The notes under the pieces: generated by a model
Seen by the model: only the letters and a program-made list of their open reading frames with translations
What the model was told of the DNA's origin: nothing
The model's database searches: none
Assembly: GCA_007922305.1 (NCBI GenBank)
Contig: ML677348.1
Location: 17,313,442 to 17,377,441 of the forward strand
DNA: 64,000 nucleotides
Reading direction: 5' to 3'
Source: Dermatemys mawii
Taxonomy: Eukaryota; Chordata; Testudines; Dermatemydidae
Made by a program: the position numbers and the translations under genes
In this document: positions 44,060-56,887 of the stretch, one piece after another
Position numbering within the stretch: position 1 is the stretch's first letter
Layout: each line of letters starts with the position of its first letter

Positions 44060-46170
44060 TGTTGCAGTCCTACAAGATAAGAACATAAGAACGGCCATAC
44101 TGGATCAGACCAATGGTCCATCTACCCCCAGTATCTTGTCTTCCAACAGTGGCCAATGCTTCACAGGGAATGAAGAGGATAGGGTAATTACCAAGAAATC
44201 CATTCCTGGCATGCAGTCCCAGCATCTGGCAGTGGAGGTTTTTGAACACCCAGAGCATGGGGTTGCATCCGTGACCATCTTGGCTAACAAAAGACAAATA
44301 CTAAAAAGCCAATACATAAATAATAAACAAACAATTAATACATAATGAAAAGTCAATAACAGATATTACCTGATCCCAAATTATGCTTTAAAAAAAAAAT
44401 CAACATTTTTCGTAGTTCAAAAAGTCTCATCTTGGCTAATAGCCATTGATGGACCTATCTTCCTTTTGTTTGCTTTATACCTGCTGCCTATTCAGGTGAC
44501 CCCTAGTTCTTGTGTTATGAGAAGGAGTAAATAACACACTTCCTTATTCACTTTCTCCCCACCAGTCATGATTTCATAGCCTTCTATCATATTCTCCCCT
44601 TAGTTCCAGTCTTTTCAATCTCTCCTCATATGGAAGCTGTTCCATATCCTTAATCATTTTTGTTTCCCTTTTCTGTATCTTTTCCAATATATCTTTTGTG
44701 AGATGTGGCAACAAGAACTGCACACAATATTCAAGAATTATAGTGGCATTATGATATTTACTCTATTATCTATCCCTTTCCTAATGGTTCCTGACATTGG
44801 ATTGGCTTTTTTGACTGGTGCTGCACATTGACCAGATGTTTTCAGAGAATTATCCACAGTGACTCCAATATCTTTTTATTGAGTAGTAACAGTTAATTTA
44901 GAACTCCTCATTTTATATGTATAGTTGGAATTATGTTTTCCAATGTACATTACTTTACATATATCAATATTGAACTTCATCTGCCATTTTTTGCCTAATC
45001 ACCCACTTTTGTGAGATCCCTTTGTAACTCTTCAGTGTCTGCTTTAGACTTAGATATCTTGAGTAATTTTGCATTATCTGCAAACATTTCCACCTTACTG
45101 TTTACCCCTTTTTCCAAGCTGAAATGTCCCAGTTTATTAATCTTTCCTCATATGGCAGCCATCCCATACCCCTAATCATTTTTGTTGCCCTTTTCTGAAC
45201 CTTTTCCAATTCTGATATATATTGTTGAGGTGGGACGACCACATCTGTACACAGTATTCAAGATGTGGGCGTACCATGGATTTATATAGAGGCAATCTAA
45301 TATTTTGACTTATTATCTATCCCTTTCTTAATGATTTCCAACATTCTGTTCGCTTTTATGACAACAACTGCACATTGAGTGCATGTTCTCAGAGAACTAT
45401 CCAATGACTCCAAGATCACTTTCTTGGGGTGTAAATTAGTGGTTACCACTCATCATTTTATAAGTATTGTTGGGATTATGTTTTCCAAATGTGCACTACT
45501 TTGCATTTATCAACATTGAATTTCATCTGCCATTTTGTTGCCGTCACCCATTTGTGAGATCCTTTCGTAGCTCTTCACAGTCTGCTTGGGACTTAACTAT
45601 CTTGAATAGTTTTGTATCATCTGCAAAATTTTGCCACCTCACTGTTTACAACTTTTTTCCAGATAATTCATGAATATGTTAAATAGGACTCATCCCAGCA
45701 GAGGCCCCCGGGGCACACCTTTATTCACCTCTTTTCATTCTGAAAACTGACCATTTGTTCCTACTTTTTGTTTCCTGTCTGTTAACCAGTTACTGACTGA
45801 TGAGAGGACCTTTCCTCTTATCCCATGATTGCTTAGTTTGTCTAAGAGCCTTTGGTGAGGGACCTTGTCAAATGCTTTCAGGAAGTCCAAGCATTATATC
45901 CACTAGATCACTCTTGTCCACTCTTGTCTCCTCAAAGAATTCTAATAGATTGGTGAGGCATCATTTCCCTTTACAAAAGTGGCATTGACTCTTCCACAAC
46001 AAATCAAGTTCATCTAGGTGTCTGATAATTCAGTTCTTTACTATAGTTTCAACCAATTTGCCTGGTACTGAAGTTAGGCTTACCTGCCAATCTGGAGTTT
46101 TGTTTCTAGTTGATGTCACATTAGCTATCCTCCAGTCACCTGTAGAGAAGCTGATTTAAGTGATAGGTTA
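44060..46170 (-). mobile_element. CR1 LINE copy with internal tandem duplication
   Basis: On - a CR1 copy with its 3' end at about 44078 ('aagataagaacataagaacggccatactggatcagacc' on +). Two consecutive segments, about 44607-45130 and 45131-45660, carry the same part of the CR1 (for example 'ctcctcatatgg.agcc.tcccata', 'tctatccctttc', 'gaatttcatctgccatttt'). The two segments are clearly diverged. The second continues on to the reverse-transcriptase region ('caaattatcagac', 'accggtactgaagttagg' style phrases). No intact reading frame remains. Confidence 0.85.
44288..44439. other. Templated insertion with 12-bp flanking duplication
   Basis: The CR1 phrase 'catcttggctaa|tagcc' is interrupted. 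CATCTTGGCTAA occurs at 44276-44287 and again at 44428-44439. Between the copies, 44374-44425 is copied from 43849-43898, and the AT-rich remainder (44288-44373) has an unknown source. Confidence 0.8.
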
Positions 46171-47500
46171 CATAACACAGTCATATGCCTCAGGAGAGCA
46201 TAGTTCTAGTTCAATTACCTCTTCATGGTCCCATTTTCCCCTGTGAGCTGAGTTTCCTGGCAGACTATGACTAGACACTGATGCTTTGGAGTTCAACCCA
46301 GAACAAGAAGCGGTTGTGTCACCACAGGTCCTGGAACTCTGAATGCCTTACATGCTATCCTGCTGTGGCCTACAACCCTGACACCAACAGCCAAACTACA
46401 AGCATGCAGGTCACATGCTGGCATCCACTGCCCAGTTACTCTTTGTAGAGTGACCCCAACACTGTCCCAATCCTGAATCTTCCCCAAACCGACTGTCCTA
46501 TAATGTCTGAACCCCAACCCCAACCTCACACTGCAGTCACTGAAATTAAGTTCTTTGCTTCTTTAAAGAGAAAATGGACTGAAGCTCATTAATTTGACTG
46601 AGGTTTGACAAACACTCTTAAATACACTTGTTTTACTTCTAACAAAAGGACATAGAATTAAGTGACATCAAGTATAAGGAATAAAGATAGAAAGGGTTAA
46701 AAGAACACAAAAAGTAAACACATGCGTCTAAGACTAAAACTTAAAATCAGCAAGTTCCATCCCTTGCCTAAGCAGGTTTCTCACCTTAACTCAATTCCAA
46801 GAGACTTCAATCTCCTTCACCAGCAGATCCACTTTTTTCATATGTGCAAGAGTTCTGGCCTCTTGTGTCTGCCCAGTAATGGCTAACTATCGGGTTCTCT
46901 CTCTTCTTTTTTTATATTCCAGTAAACGTTTGAAATGTATTCTTTGAAAAGTGAGCCCAGACAAAGTTTCTCTCGCCCGCTGCAGTGTAGATGCCATCCT
47001 GTCTTCCCCAAGTTCATCGACCCTGATTAAGAGGTTGGAAGGCGTCCTGGGTTTAATTTCCACCCACCCAACCCTGATTGTTAAGTATTCCTCTTTCCCC
47101 ACCTGCTCTCCTGATGGCTTTGTTTACCTTGTATGTAAATGTGCTTTTCTTTGTCTTTGGTCACACCTTACCTAATTTAAATCAGAGATACATTCAACCA
47201 AGTGAAACCACATTCCTTTGCCTGAAACAGGCTTCCAAATATGTTTTAAGAACACATTTGCAGCACATACCTATCAAGTCCTTGGTGGGTTTACTGTACA
47301 TATATCACACAATGATTTTTGGGACCAGCATGTTACCAGTTTGGGTATGATACCTTACATGACACCTTTTAGATACAGATTACGACAACAGTGTGTTAGG
47401 TAGTTGTTAGGTAGCTGTGTCAGGCTCGACTAGAGCTGCTGACAAAGAGTAGTGAACCACCAACAGGTCTGTGTCACAGACACCTCCTATGATGCACCTC
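46171..47500. other. Unassigned stretch, possible LTR-like repeat
   Basis: No gene. The style of 46290-46720 ('gagttcaacccagaacaagaag', 'caacagccaaactac', 'acacaaaaagtaaacacatg') is reminiscent of turtle LTR or internal retroelement DNA. I could not find matching termini or a target duplication, so this is left as unassigned. Confidence 0.25.
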
Positions 47501-49338
47501 AAATCATGTTGTTCCCATGATGCCTTATATGCCTCCGACAGAGGGGAGATTGTACCTAAATTACAACTCCCAGGAGGCACCACAGCATAGGCAGATGTAG
47601 CTTAATGTCAAACTGACCCAAAAATCAAATATTTGGTTTTGATTTTACGGATGGAAAACTGAAAAAAAACTCAGCAAAATCCCACAGAACATTTTGTTTG
47701 ACAGAAAATGCAGTTTCTGTCAGAAAAATCGTTCTGATGGAAAATTCCCATCCAGCCTCCACACCTGCTGCCAAACCATCAACTTATTTTCTGCATTTGG
47801 GGTGGGCTGTACAACCCACAGCAAGTAGTCAAACCGGACTGTCACGTGCACTGCACCATTGCTTCTGCAGAGTCAGTGCCATTTGTCTTATCTGTGGCAA
47901 CAATTACAGTCTTACGACTACTACAGTGACTGGGTCTCAGCCAGCCTGGAGCTGCAGATTGTTTCCCTCACAGCAGGAAATAAGGCAATTGTCCAAATTA
48001 GAGAAGAAATGGGAGGAGGAGGAGAGATGAGCTTTCTGGAACCTTTACTTTCCATAGATATGCTTTTTATTTTAGCAATGAGAATGAATCAAGTACAGGA
48101 ACCAGGAGTAATATGAAGCATTATAAAGATCTGCTACAAGATTTAGCTTTAATCTATTATCTTAGACAAAGGGTTAAATTACCATTTGAATGCCATGGTA
48201 GAAGAGCTAATAATGTTGATTTTATGTTCTATAAAAAATTAAAGATCTTGCCTCTTGGTAATGCACAGTCCTTTCAACTTCAATTAAGGGAAGTGTGGTT
48301 CCAATCATTTATACTCTAAGGTTTCTTTTTACCACCCAAGAATTATTTCCTCCAACCACTTTCATGATCCTTTTGTGAATTTCCACTAGCACTGCACAAT
48401 GGTTGAATCTGTGGCCAGACTGCTATGGTTAACGTTACACTGCAGCTGTACTTTTAGATCTTAGTTAAAATATACCAAGTTGTTTTGACTTTCAGCTTCT
48501 GGGGCTTTGGAGAAGCTTGAACCCAAATCCTGGACGGGAATGAAAATCATAGGCCCTGCAACACAGGACCTTCCAAGACAGACTTTTTGTATTAGGTGAA
48601 TGACAGCTGAAAGTGAGATCTTCCTTCTGATTAACAGACCATATTTTCATTGCCATTTAGAATTTCTTTAGCTATCTAGGAAGGTTATCCTGCAGACTTT
48701 CCAAGCTTCCAAGTATAAATAACTGGAACACTAAGGAGGAAATCAAAACAAATGCATATTTGTCTTCAGAACTGACAACAATGTTGAGTGGACAAAGATA
48801 AACACTGTCCTGGTAGCAAAATAAATAGCAGTCGTTTAAAGCAACAGAGCCAGCAAAAACAATTTCCTTCAAAGATTTGTGAATGGTGGAGCATAAAAAA
48901 CACTCGTCAGTGCTATAGGTCATGTATGAAAGGAATTTGTAGAGCTTTGGATAGGGATGCTTGCCCAGAAGCACTCTGCCCAATGCTTCCCCTGTCCTCG
49001 CCCTAGTCAGCTCTCAGCAATAAAATAGAGCAAAGACACCTAGGAGCATAGGAATTGCCATGGTGGGTCAAGATTAGGGTCTTTCTATTCCAACAGTCTG
49101 TCTCATGAAAGAGGGGCAGAACCAGCTCCTTCAGAAGAAAGTGCAAAGAGCCCTGCAGAAGATAGTTATGGGGTAACCTGCTCTCAGGGACAGTTTCTTC
49201 TAATCTCCATTAGATAGAGGTTAGTTGATGCCCTGAAATGTGAGAGTTTAATATGCCTTTTGAAACTCTTGCTGCCTCTTTACATCTTTACCATTGCAAC
49301 TCTGGATATTTTTATTACTCAGAGTCGTTAATCATTTT
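47501..49338. other. Unassigned stretch
   Basis: No gene recognised. Frames at 47698-48030 and 48672-48983 are short and domain-free. Contains one weak member of the A/T-rich repeat group near 47640-47760. Confidence 0.35.
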
Positions 49339-49432
49339 TATTGTGGTAGAGGCAAGGGATCAACTGAGAATGGGGTCCATTGTGCAAGGTACTGTACAAA
49401 CCGTTTAGTAGATGGTTCCTGCTCTGAAAAAG
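49339..49432 (-). repeat. Dispersed amniote repeat, copy 2 (inverted)
   Basis: 'ttattgtggtagaggc...ggggtccattgtgcaaggtactgtacaaacc...tggttcctgctctgaaaaagag' is the reverse-complement style of the 17546-17675 repeat. Confidence 0.55.
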
Positions 49433-50070
49433 AGAGAAACGTATAGAAGTGTCTCATCCATTTTTGAATCCTGCAAAGCCCTTGGCCTCAGTGATAATGA
49501 GTTCCACAATCTAATTATGTGCTATGTGAAAACCTCCAAGAAATTCAAGAGCCTTGTCACTGACTAGTTTTAAAATCAGTGGAAGTTAGGAGCCTAAATA
49601 CCTTTGAGAATCCAGGCCCAACCTCACATCCATGCCTCTGGAAATCTCCTCCTGTGTTACCTGACAGAGCTCAGTGAATCAAATCAGTATGCTGAAGAAA
49701 ATGCCACTGGTTAATTCTTCAACTTTATGGCCCTCAGAGTTGCTGCTAACAGTGGGATTGAATAGATAGCAATGAGGAGAAATTTGGGGAAAATAGGGTA
49801 CACATGGCCCAAAGACCCACATTCTGCTTTCAGTTACCCCGGTGTAGATCAAGAGTAACTTCAGTGAATGTAATGGAGCTACCTGATTTACAGTAGCATA
49901 AGTAGAAGCAGAATTTGGCTCCAAATTCTCCCATTGATGCAAATGGAAGTTATAGACCCATGCAATCATTTTTAATACTCTACATGATCATTTGGATTTC
50001 CTGCTAAATCAGATAATTCATCAAGTTAATGCAGGATGCAAAAGACACTCTGGACTTAATACTCATTAAG
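49433..50070. other. Mostly unassigned, with a 'ttacaccagtgtaa'-type repeat
   Basis: 49810-49925 contains 'cagttaccccggtgtagatcaagagtaacttcagtgaatgtaatggagctacctgatttac', a diverged member of the dispersed family seen at 29776 and 37108. No gene. Confidence 0.4.
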
Positions 50071-50252
50071 AGTATGTCTGCACTGCAACCGATCACCTGC
50101 AGTTGACTACCACTGACTCAGGCTCATGGGGCTAAGGCTGTTGGCTATAAAAATCGCAGTGTAGGTGTTTGGGCTCAGGCTGGAGCCCAAGCTCTGCGAC
50201 CCTCCCAGAAAGAGAGGGCCAGCTGTGGGACTTCAGTTGCAGTGTGACCAAA
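50071..50252. mobile_element. Fold-back MITE, copy 2
   Basis: Starts AGTATGTCTGCACTGCAACC and ends 'agttgcagtgtgacca'. The core 'gggctcaggctggagcccaagctctgcgaccctccc' is palindromic. Same family as 669-905, more diverged, with eroded ends. Confidence 0.6.
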
Positions 50253-52922
50253 CCATTAGGGTGATCTACCAAAGTAAAGGGGCTTTAAAATGGAAGTGAA
50301 TTAACACTGACATGTACTTTAAGCACCAAACATCCTCTAAACTTTACACTGCCACAGTGGTGTAGAGACCTTAATGTAAATAAGAACCAGGCCTTAGAGA
50401 TGTTTTCATTGCAATGCATGATACTTACAGCTCATGCTGTAAGTAAGCAGATGCCTTTTACAGGCAATATGTATCTCAATCCTTGCATACTGCATCGATT
50501 AAAGAAACAAATGGACAATTATCCAAACACCAATAATATATGGTGGCATTTATTTCTATCCGAGATATTTCTAAAGCATCTGTGCAATTAAGCACAGAGC
50601 AGTAAATAGGATCAGATTGCTTATATGGAGAGAATTTAGCAAATAGCTATGTCTGGGATCATGAAGGAATTTTCCCCACAGCATATTAGCAAGAACCTTA
50701 GGTCTTTTTCTAACTTTTTCTGGAAAAAAAGAATGGGAATTAGGATAAGAGAAGCATGGTCCAACAAAACCTGGTCCTGCATCTATCACCTGTAGCAGTG
50801 ACAGGAAGGGAAGGAATGTTCAGGAATAGCTGTATTAATGGCAATGGACAAAGGTTGCCCTACTAGGCCATTGCAGCTGTGGGACTACTAACTCTTATGA
50901 GATTCTCCATTAGCTAAAAATTGAGAAATTAATTTAGTCTATCATTGTTCATTGGCAGGCCATGAAGTGTCTGCTCCATCCCTATGGGGACAGCAGTGAG
51001 TTTTGACTATAGCCTGGAGCATGTCCAAGCAAGGGTATATTCCCCACCTTTTTCCAATCCCCAATCTGAGTGCAAAAATAAAAAATAAAAAAATAAAAAA
51101 AAAGGTTCTCAGCCACATACAGCTACGATATATTGCTCAGTTACAACACAGTCTGTTTGATCTTTGCTCTGTGCATAAAGCACTGTTTCAGGGTTGCTGG
51201 GCAGCTCTGTTTTCCTTCCTTTAGAAACAGAGATGGATTCATTTAGAATCATGGGCCACTGAGAGGGGAGCTCAGGTGCGGCAGAAATGGCAGGTGGCTA
51301 GAGCTGACTTGACAGCAATTAAATGTACAAATCTTTGATTAGGCTCCCGGGAATGGAGTCATTAGCCACACTGAACAGACCAGCTTGCTTTCCACTGCCT
51401 CATTAGCTGCATTACTGATGTTACTTTAAAAAGCCTGGAAGAAAAAAAAAAAAGCCTCCCACACAGAATTAGGAAATTTGAGTTTCAGGGGAAAAATTAG
51501 CTTAAGTAAGCATTTTCTAGCTGAACAAACAGGTCTTGGCTTTTCTGCACGGTCCATTGACACAAAAGCTGCACTGAGCGATAGCCCCATACCTAGTACC
51601 ATAAGCAGCACATTCACAGAGATCAACAGATTTCATTTGACCATTCAAATCTAATCCAGGCCCCAGAAAGTAGTTTGCTACCATGTATTATTATTTCCAA
51701 ATCTTGGTGCATTTGGAAGCATACGTCACTGCAAGTGGAGACTCTTGGCCAATAAAACTAGAGAGTTACTGAGGCTAACTGCAACATTGGTGTATATCAA
51801 TTGCTTTTACTAGTGGCCTTAAACTGGCTCCTTGTCTTTTTACCCCCTATAAATTGACTGGTAAAAAGATGGCTGTGATAACCTGCTTCTGATGTGAATC
51901 AGAGCTCCCATCCATACTGAGTTTTTCTATACCTCCATCTTTGCTGTTTAAACTCCAGTGACCCATTTGAATTAGCTAAGCTAGTTTCTCTCCATCCCCG
52001 ATTCTGATTTTTCTGACACAACCGAGGAAAATGTGAATCTGAATAAATCTGATTTTGTCCCCTCACTCACTCAGCAGCTCACATGCTGATTCACAGTGAC
52101 AGGTTCAGCACAGAGCTGCTCAGACACACCCCAGTCACTGTGGTGGTTTCTAAGACCTCTAACTGCCAACGCTGACATCAGGGATAGTAAGCAACAGACA
52201 GCACAACCAAAGCAAAGAGAAGGGCTGGAATTGTCAAGAATAAAAATCCCATTGACTTCAGTGGGGCCAAGATTTCACCCACAATGTCTATTTTACAGTT
52301 TTCTAAGTTGGGCCCAGAAACAGTGTAATAGAAACAACAAAATGGATTCTCCATTTTTTTCAGTGTTAACGGGAGAGGAACATGGGTCTCCCAAGTCCCA
52401 GGCTAGCAGCCTAACAATTTGATTAGCATCACCAGAGATGTAGTAATCTCATCTGTCAACCACTATTATTTTCCTTCCCAAATCTACAACGCTTGAACCA
52501 CAGTGCAGTGGTAGCTTAGTTGGTAGCACACCATGGTTTTATTTTATTTTATTCATGCGATCTACAGACCTCCATACTGAAAAATAAGGCATGCTATCAA
52601 AGAAACAGACAATAGATGGACATTGGAAAAAACATCCGAGAAAATGAGAAGTGAAGAGGAGCAGGAAAAATTGAGGAGTGGACCATTTAAAGAGGAAGGA
52701 GGAGAAAATCAGAAAGCACCAAACATCCTCTAAACTCTTATCTGTTGTTTTTTGTTTGTTTCCTTTTTTCCACAAAGGAGATCTATTAAATTGTGGAATA
52801 ATCTTCTAGGGGAATCAGGGAAATCCCCATTTAAATGTAGACTACACAGAGCATGAAAAAAAATAGATAAGAGATTAATTGGGCCATGGCAAAGAGTGAC
52901 TCTGGGCAAAGGTTTCAAGTAC
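50253..52922. other. Unassigned stretch, candidate non-coding conserved block
   Basis: No gene. It contains an A-rich simple tract at 51075-51105, another at about 51440-51452 and the half fold-back repeat at 52245-52280. The 51240-51440 part is repeat-free and has several ATTAG/TCATTAG words, so it is a possible regulatory element by composition only. Confidence 0.35.
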
Positions 52923-52930
52923 GCCTAGAG

Positions 52931-53244
52931 CAGGGGTTGGCAACCTTTCAGAAGTGGTGTGCTGAGTCTTCATTTATTCACTCAAATTTAAGTTAAGTTT
53001 TCGCATGCCAGTCATACATCTTAACATTTTTAGAAGATCTTTCTATAAGTCTATAATATAGAACTAAACTATTGTTGTATGTAAAGTAAATAAGATTTTT
53101 TAAATGTTTAAGAAGCTTCATTCAAAATTAAATTAAAATGCAGAGCCTCCCGGACCAGTGGCCAGGGCCTGGGCAGTGTGAGTGCCACTGAAAATCAGAC
53201 AGTGTGCCACCTTTGGCACCTGTGCCATAGGTTGCCTACCCTTG
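52931..53244. mobile_element. Non-autonomous hAT element with 8-bp TSD
   Basis: A 314-bp element with ends CAGGGGTTGGCAACC and GGTTGCCTACCCTTG (inverted, two mismatches), flanked by GCCTAGAG at 52923-52930 and 53245-53252. No coding. It inserted in old repeat sequence that resumes with 'gctggactttcaaaggcatttaggcacct'. Confidence 0.9.
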
Positions 53245-53252
53245 GCCTAGAG

Positions 53253-53420
53253 GCTGGACTTTCAAAGGCATTTAGGCACCTAAAGATGCCAATAGGTGAT
53301 TTATAAAAGCATCTAAACAGGTTGGGTGCCTAAACCCATTGAAAAAATCAATAGAAGTTAGGCACCTAACTCACTTAGGATCAGTTAACTCACCTAACTG
53401 CTAGTAGTGCCAGAAGCTGT
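53253..53420. repeat. Dispersed 'gttaggcacctaa' repeat
   Basis: Contains several copies of the short phrase TTAGGCACCTAA or its variants with 'cattgaaaaaatcaatag'. A related phrase is at 49570-49620 ('gaagttaggagcctaaatacctttgagaatcc'). An old, low-complexity dispersed repeat of unknown class. Confidence 0.45.
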
Positions 53421-54660
53421 AATGTAAACAGCAGGGGAAGGTGTTTTATTACCACATGCTTCTACCTGACTCTGTGTTTAGATGACCTAGTGATAAAAAT
53501 GCCTGCTCCACAACAGTTGTAAATTATGTTTTTAATTTTCCTAGTGGAAGGATGGCCCGGTGGAATTAATGTCACTGCTGCGGTCAGCTAGGCAGGTAGT
53601 TCTCAAACTATGAGCCTTGGGGTGTTGGCTGTTCGGCGGGAGCATGCAATGTTTTCCGAAACAAGAGCTATTGGAATGAGGGCATTGAGATGTGAGATGG
53701 AGCCATGCAAATGAGTAATCAACAGAAACAGTTGGACAACCCAGCAGCAGAGTTAAACAAGTCACAGCATAGCTTGCTATGCCCCAGGTTTCACTAACCC
53801 CCCTCCCACAAAACTGGTATGGGTCACAGCCACAGACTGCCAATTGGCTGCCCAGCCACCTGTTTGCTGTATTGCTCTTTGGTGTCTAGTTAGACCTGGT
53901 TGGGGTGGGAGGAGATGGGAGGGGGGCTATTTTTATTCAATGTTACATTTCCTACTTTAAAACTTTGTTTTTACCACTAGTGGCCTTGCTGGCCCCAGCC
54001 GTTCTGGCCTTTGCAGCAAGCTGTGTTGTTCCATTTCTGTCAGCGGTTGGTCTCTTCTCTTTGCCCCTGCAGGAAGGCTTTTGTTTCATGTCTTTCCTCC
54101 CCTGCTGCACATTGCGCTGGTCAGGCAATTTGCCACGTGTTCCCAAGCGGTCTTTTCCGCTTCTCTACTGAGCCAACCTCTAGCCTTGCTCCCCAGGCAA
54201 ATATTCATTAGATGCTTCGGTCACAGATGCTATGGCTCACTCCCATATTTGATCATGGTGGGTTGTGTGATAAAAGGGTGGGTGCTTGGATTACAGCCAG
54301 TCCAAGCATTATGGTTTGCTCTCATACACTGTTTACATTTGTGACATTTTCTGCTTTTGATTCTCATCTCTGTAATGTTGATACAGGAGGGCAGCCATCT
54401 GGATTCCTGCCACTTCAGTTTTAGAATCTTAATCGCAAATCTTTGATTCTCCTAGACTTGCTTCTAAAACTGCTCGCTGGTGGGCTGCCCTAGTTAAAGG
54501 GCTCTGCAGGAGAGGCCCAGATTCCATTTCTCATCCGTGTCTCTTGCTGCATGGAGTGGATAGGGAGACCCTTGGACACAATGGGCATTTAAAGGGTAGT
54601 TATGTTTTCTGTCACTCATCCGTTATACATTCAGACAATTAAAAAGTGACATCAACTCAT
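53421..54660. other. Unassigned stretch
   Basis: No gene recognised. 'gtagttctcaaactatgagcc' near 53598 looks like the end of a hAT element, but its partner was not found. Frames at 53905-54424 overlap on both strands and lack domains. Confidence 0.35.
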
Positions 54661-54935
54661 AGGTGCTAGAGTCATGGGTGCGCTGGGGCTGGAGAACCCA
54701 TATAAAAAATTAGTGGGTGCTCAGCACCCACCGGCAGCCAGTTCCCCTCCCGCCCACTGCCTCCCGCCCACCACAATCAGCTGTTCCAAGGCATGCAGGA
54801 GGCGCAGGGGGGAGAGGGAGAAGCATGGATGGGGGATGCTCAGGGGTGGGGGAGGAATGGGCAGGAAGAGGCAGGGCAGGGATGGAGCCTTAGGGGAAAA
54901 GGGTGGGGGGAACCTGGGGCAGAGAAGGGATTGAG
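54661..54935 (+). repeat. GC-rich dispersed repeat, copy 2
   Basis: Shares with 10801-11112 the phrases 'atcagctgttcc' and 'ggcatgcaggagg', followed by G-rich tracts. It begins with 'gtgggtgctcagcacccaccgg', a small palindrome. No target duplication resolved. Confidence 0.6.
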
Positions 54936-55282
54936 TATCCCCTGCAAAAGGAGGAAAGAGGTACTTGTGCATCAACTGGTAATTGACTGAGGTCTATCTA
55001 GTCCTCCTGAGTGCAAAGGAAAATAGCCATGCTGTAGGATCCTGAGTTAGGTGAAGGAGATTAATTTGAGGGGGAGACACACACACAAAGCAGAGCAGCC
55101 CCAATTAAAAAGATTTCTTTCGATTAGAATGGAAGGTGCTGTCTCACTGCTGAAGTCTTAAGAAGGCAAAGAGTCTGAATGTTTTTATTATCCAAGCTAA
55201 TACTTCCATTTCACAGAAAATCTATCCAGTATGGGTCTTGGAGCAGGTCAGAGGAGGGAGGCAAGCCACCTAACTTGGTATG

Positions 55283-55902
55283 CTAAGGCGAGGTGGGCAA
55301 ATGCGGGGTGGGGACAGAAATTAGGAGTTCGGGGTGTGGGAAGGGGCTCCAGAATGGAGCAGGGGAGTGAGGGGAGGGAAAGGACTCCAGCTGGAGGTGC
55401 GGGCTCTGGGTTAGGGCTGGGGATGTGGGGTTGGAGTGTAGGAGGGTGCTCTGGGCTGGGGCTCAGAGGGAAGGAGGGGGATCAGGGCTAGGGGAGGGGG
55501 CTTAGACCACAGGAGGGGGTCAGGGGTGCAGGCTCCAAGAGGCACTTACCTCAGACAGCTACCGGAAGCAGCGGCATGTCCTTCTTCAAGCTCCTACACA
55601 TAGGGGCAGCCAGGAGGCTCCACATGCTGCCCTGTCTTCAGGCGCCACCCCTGCAGCTCTCATTGGCCAGAGTTCCTGGCCAATGGGAGCTGCGGTGGCG
55701 GCACCTGTGGACAGGGCTGTGTGCGGACCCCCCCGGCTGTCCCTATGCATAAGACCCAGAGGGGGAACATGCCACTGCTTCCGGGAGCCGCGCAGAGTCA
55801 GGCAAGCCTCCTACCCCACTTCCCAGTGGGAGCTTGAGGGTGGGATTAAAACATCTGAAGGGCTGAATGTGACCCACAGGCCGTAGTTTGCCCACTCCTT
55901 TG
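55283..55902. mobile_element. Long hAT-like MITE (GTGGGCAAA ends)
   Basis: About 620 bp, with GGCGAGGTGGGCAAATGCGG at the left and CCGTAGTTTGCCCACTCCTT at the right, inverted relative to each other. The interior is GC-rich, with a mirrored 'attggccagagttcctggccaat' at about 55660-55684. A target duplication could not be identified. Resembles the abundant hAT elements of turtles that start CAGGGGTGGGCAAACT. Confidence 0.65.
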
Positions 55903-56244
55903 TTAATGTGTCAGTTGTCTCATTAAATCATTACTTAGGGGGAGGGCTGCACACATAGCTGGCATGGGAACACTTCTGCCCCCCAAAATTGTCATTTAAA
56001 AAAAAATTGAACCAGCTCCAGCTGCTGCCCCTAGTCCCCAATCTGGATTCTAGGGGGTTCCGAGCCAGGGAAAATGAGCTCCGCAGCCCAGTAACATCCA
56101 CATTAACCCAGTCACAGCAGACGTCCCAGTGAAGTGAAGGAACTAGTTGGAGAAATAAAAGCTGCCCACTGTGAGTAACAAGTCCCTAAGTGGAGCCTAA
56201 TGAATTGAGCCTGACAACACCCCGGAGAGCAGTATGAGCAGCTC
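55903..56244. other. Unassigned short stretch
   Basis: No gene or recognised repeat. Confidence 0.4.
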
Positions 56245-56370
56245 CAGTTTATGGATGGGAAAACTAAAGCACAAAGAAGTTAAGTCATCTGCTCAAGTTC
56301 ACACCGGGAGTCTGTGGAAGGCTGGTCTTAGCACTCACATTGTCTGTCTCCTAACCACAAAACCATCCTT
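56245..56370 (-). mobile_element. MIR-type CORE-SINE (inverted, decayed)
   Basis: On + 'ttatggatgggaaaactaaagcacaaagaagttaagtcatctgctcaagttcacaccgggagtctgtgg' reads, when inverted, as the MIR core (C-T-C-A-G-T-T-T-C-C-C-C-A-T-C style). More diverged than the copy at 33040-33232. Confidence 0.65.
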
Positions 56371-56885
56371 CCTCTCTGTAAAAATAGCACTGACAAGCTG
56401 GCATGTGCACATGCCAACAGATTGACCAAACTTAGAAGGGTCACTAAGGACCATTTAAAAGGCACTGTGTTCCCATCCATGGTTTGGACCTTGCTTCTGT
56501 CCTTCCTCTGACTGCCTCTTCTCTGCTGCAGTGACACACAGTCTCCCTGCCTGATTTCTGCTTCCACTACCACCCCCTCCCCTGTCACATATTTGGGGGC
56601 CACTCCAATGGTCTTCGAGACCCCTGTTTACACCCCAGGCTGTAGAACAGCACCAGTTCCTCTTGGCCTGGGGCCCTCCTCACCGGGTGGAGGGATTGGC
56701 TGTAAAAGTGCAATAAGCTAATGAATCACAGGAGCAGTAGGTTCTTGTTTACCAGCACTTTAGCCCAGTAAAGAATTATTTACACAGTCATTTGTAAGAT
56801 ATTCAAAGCCTGGCTGCCCAACACAAACTCAGCACAAGCCCATTGGCTTCCTTTGGGCCCAGCGGGTAGTGACGCCACCCACAGA
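56371..56885. other. Unassigned stretch
   Basis: No gene or repeat recognised up to the TA-flanked MITE. Confidence 0.4.
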
Positions 56886-56887
56886 TA

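Noticed and set aside
46290..47480. Fourth LTR
   Set aside because: Style is suggestive, but no matching termini or target duplication found, so it is listed only as unassigned.
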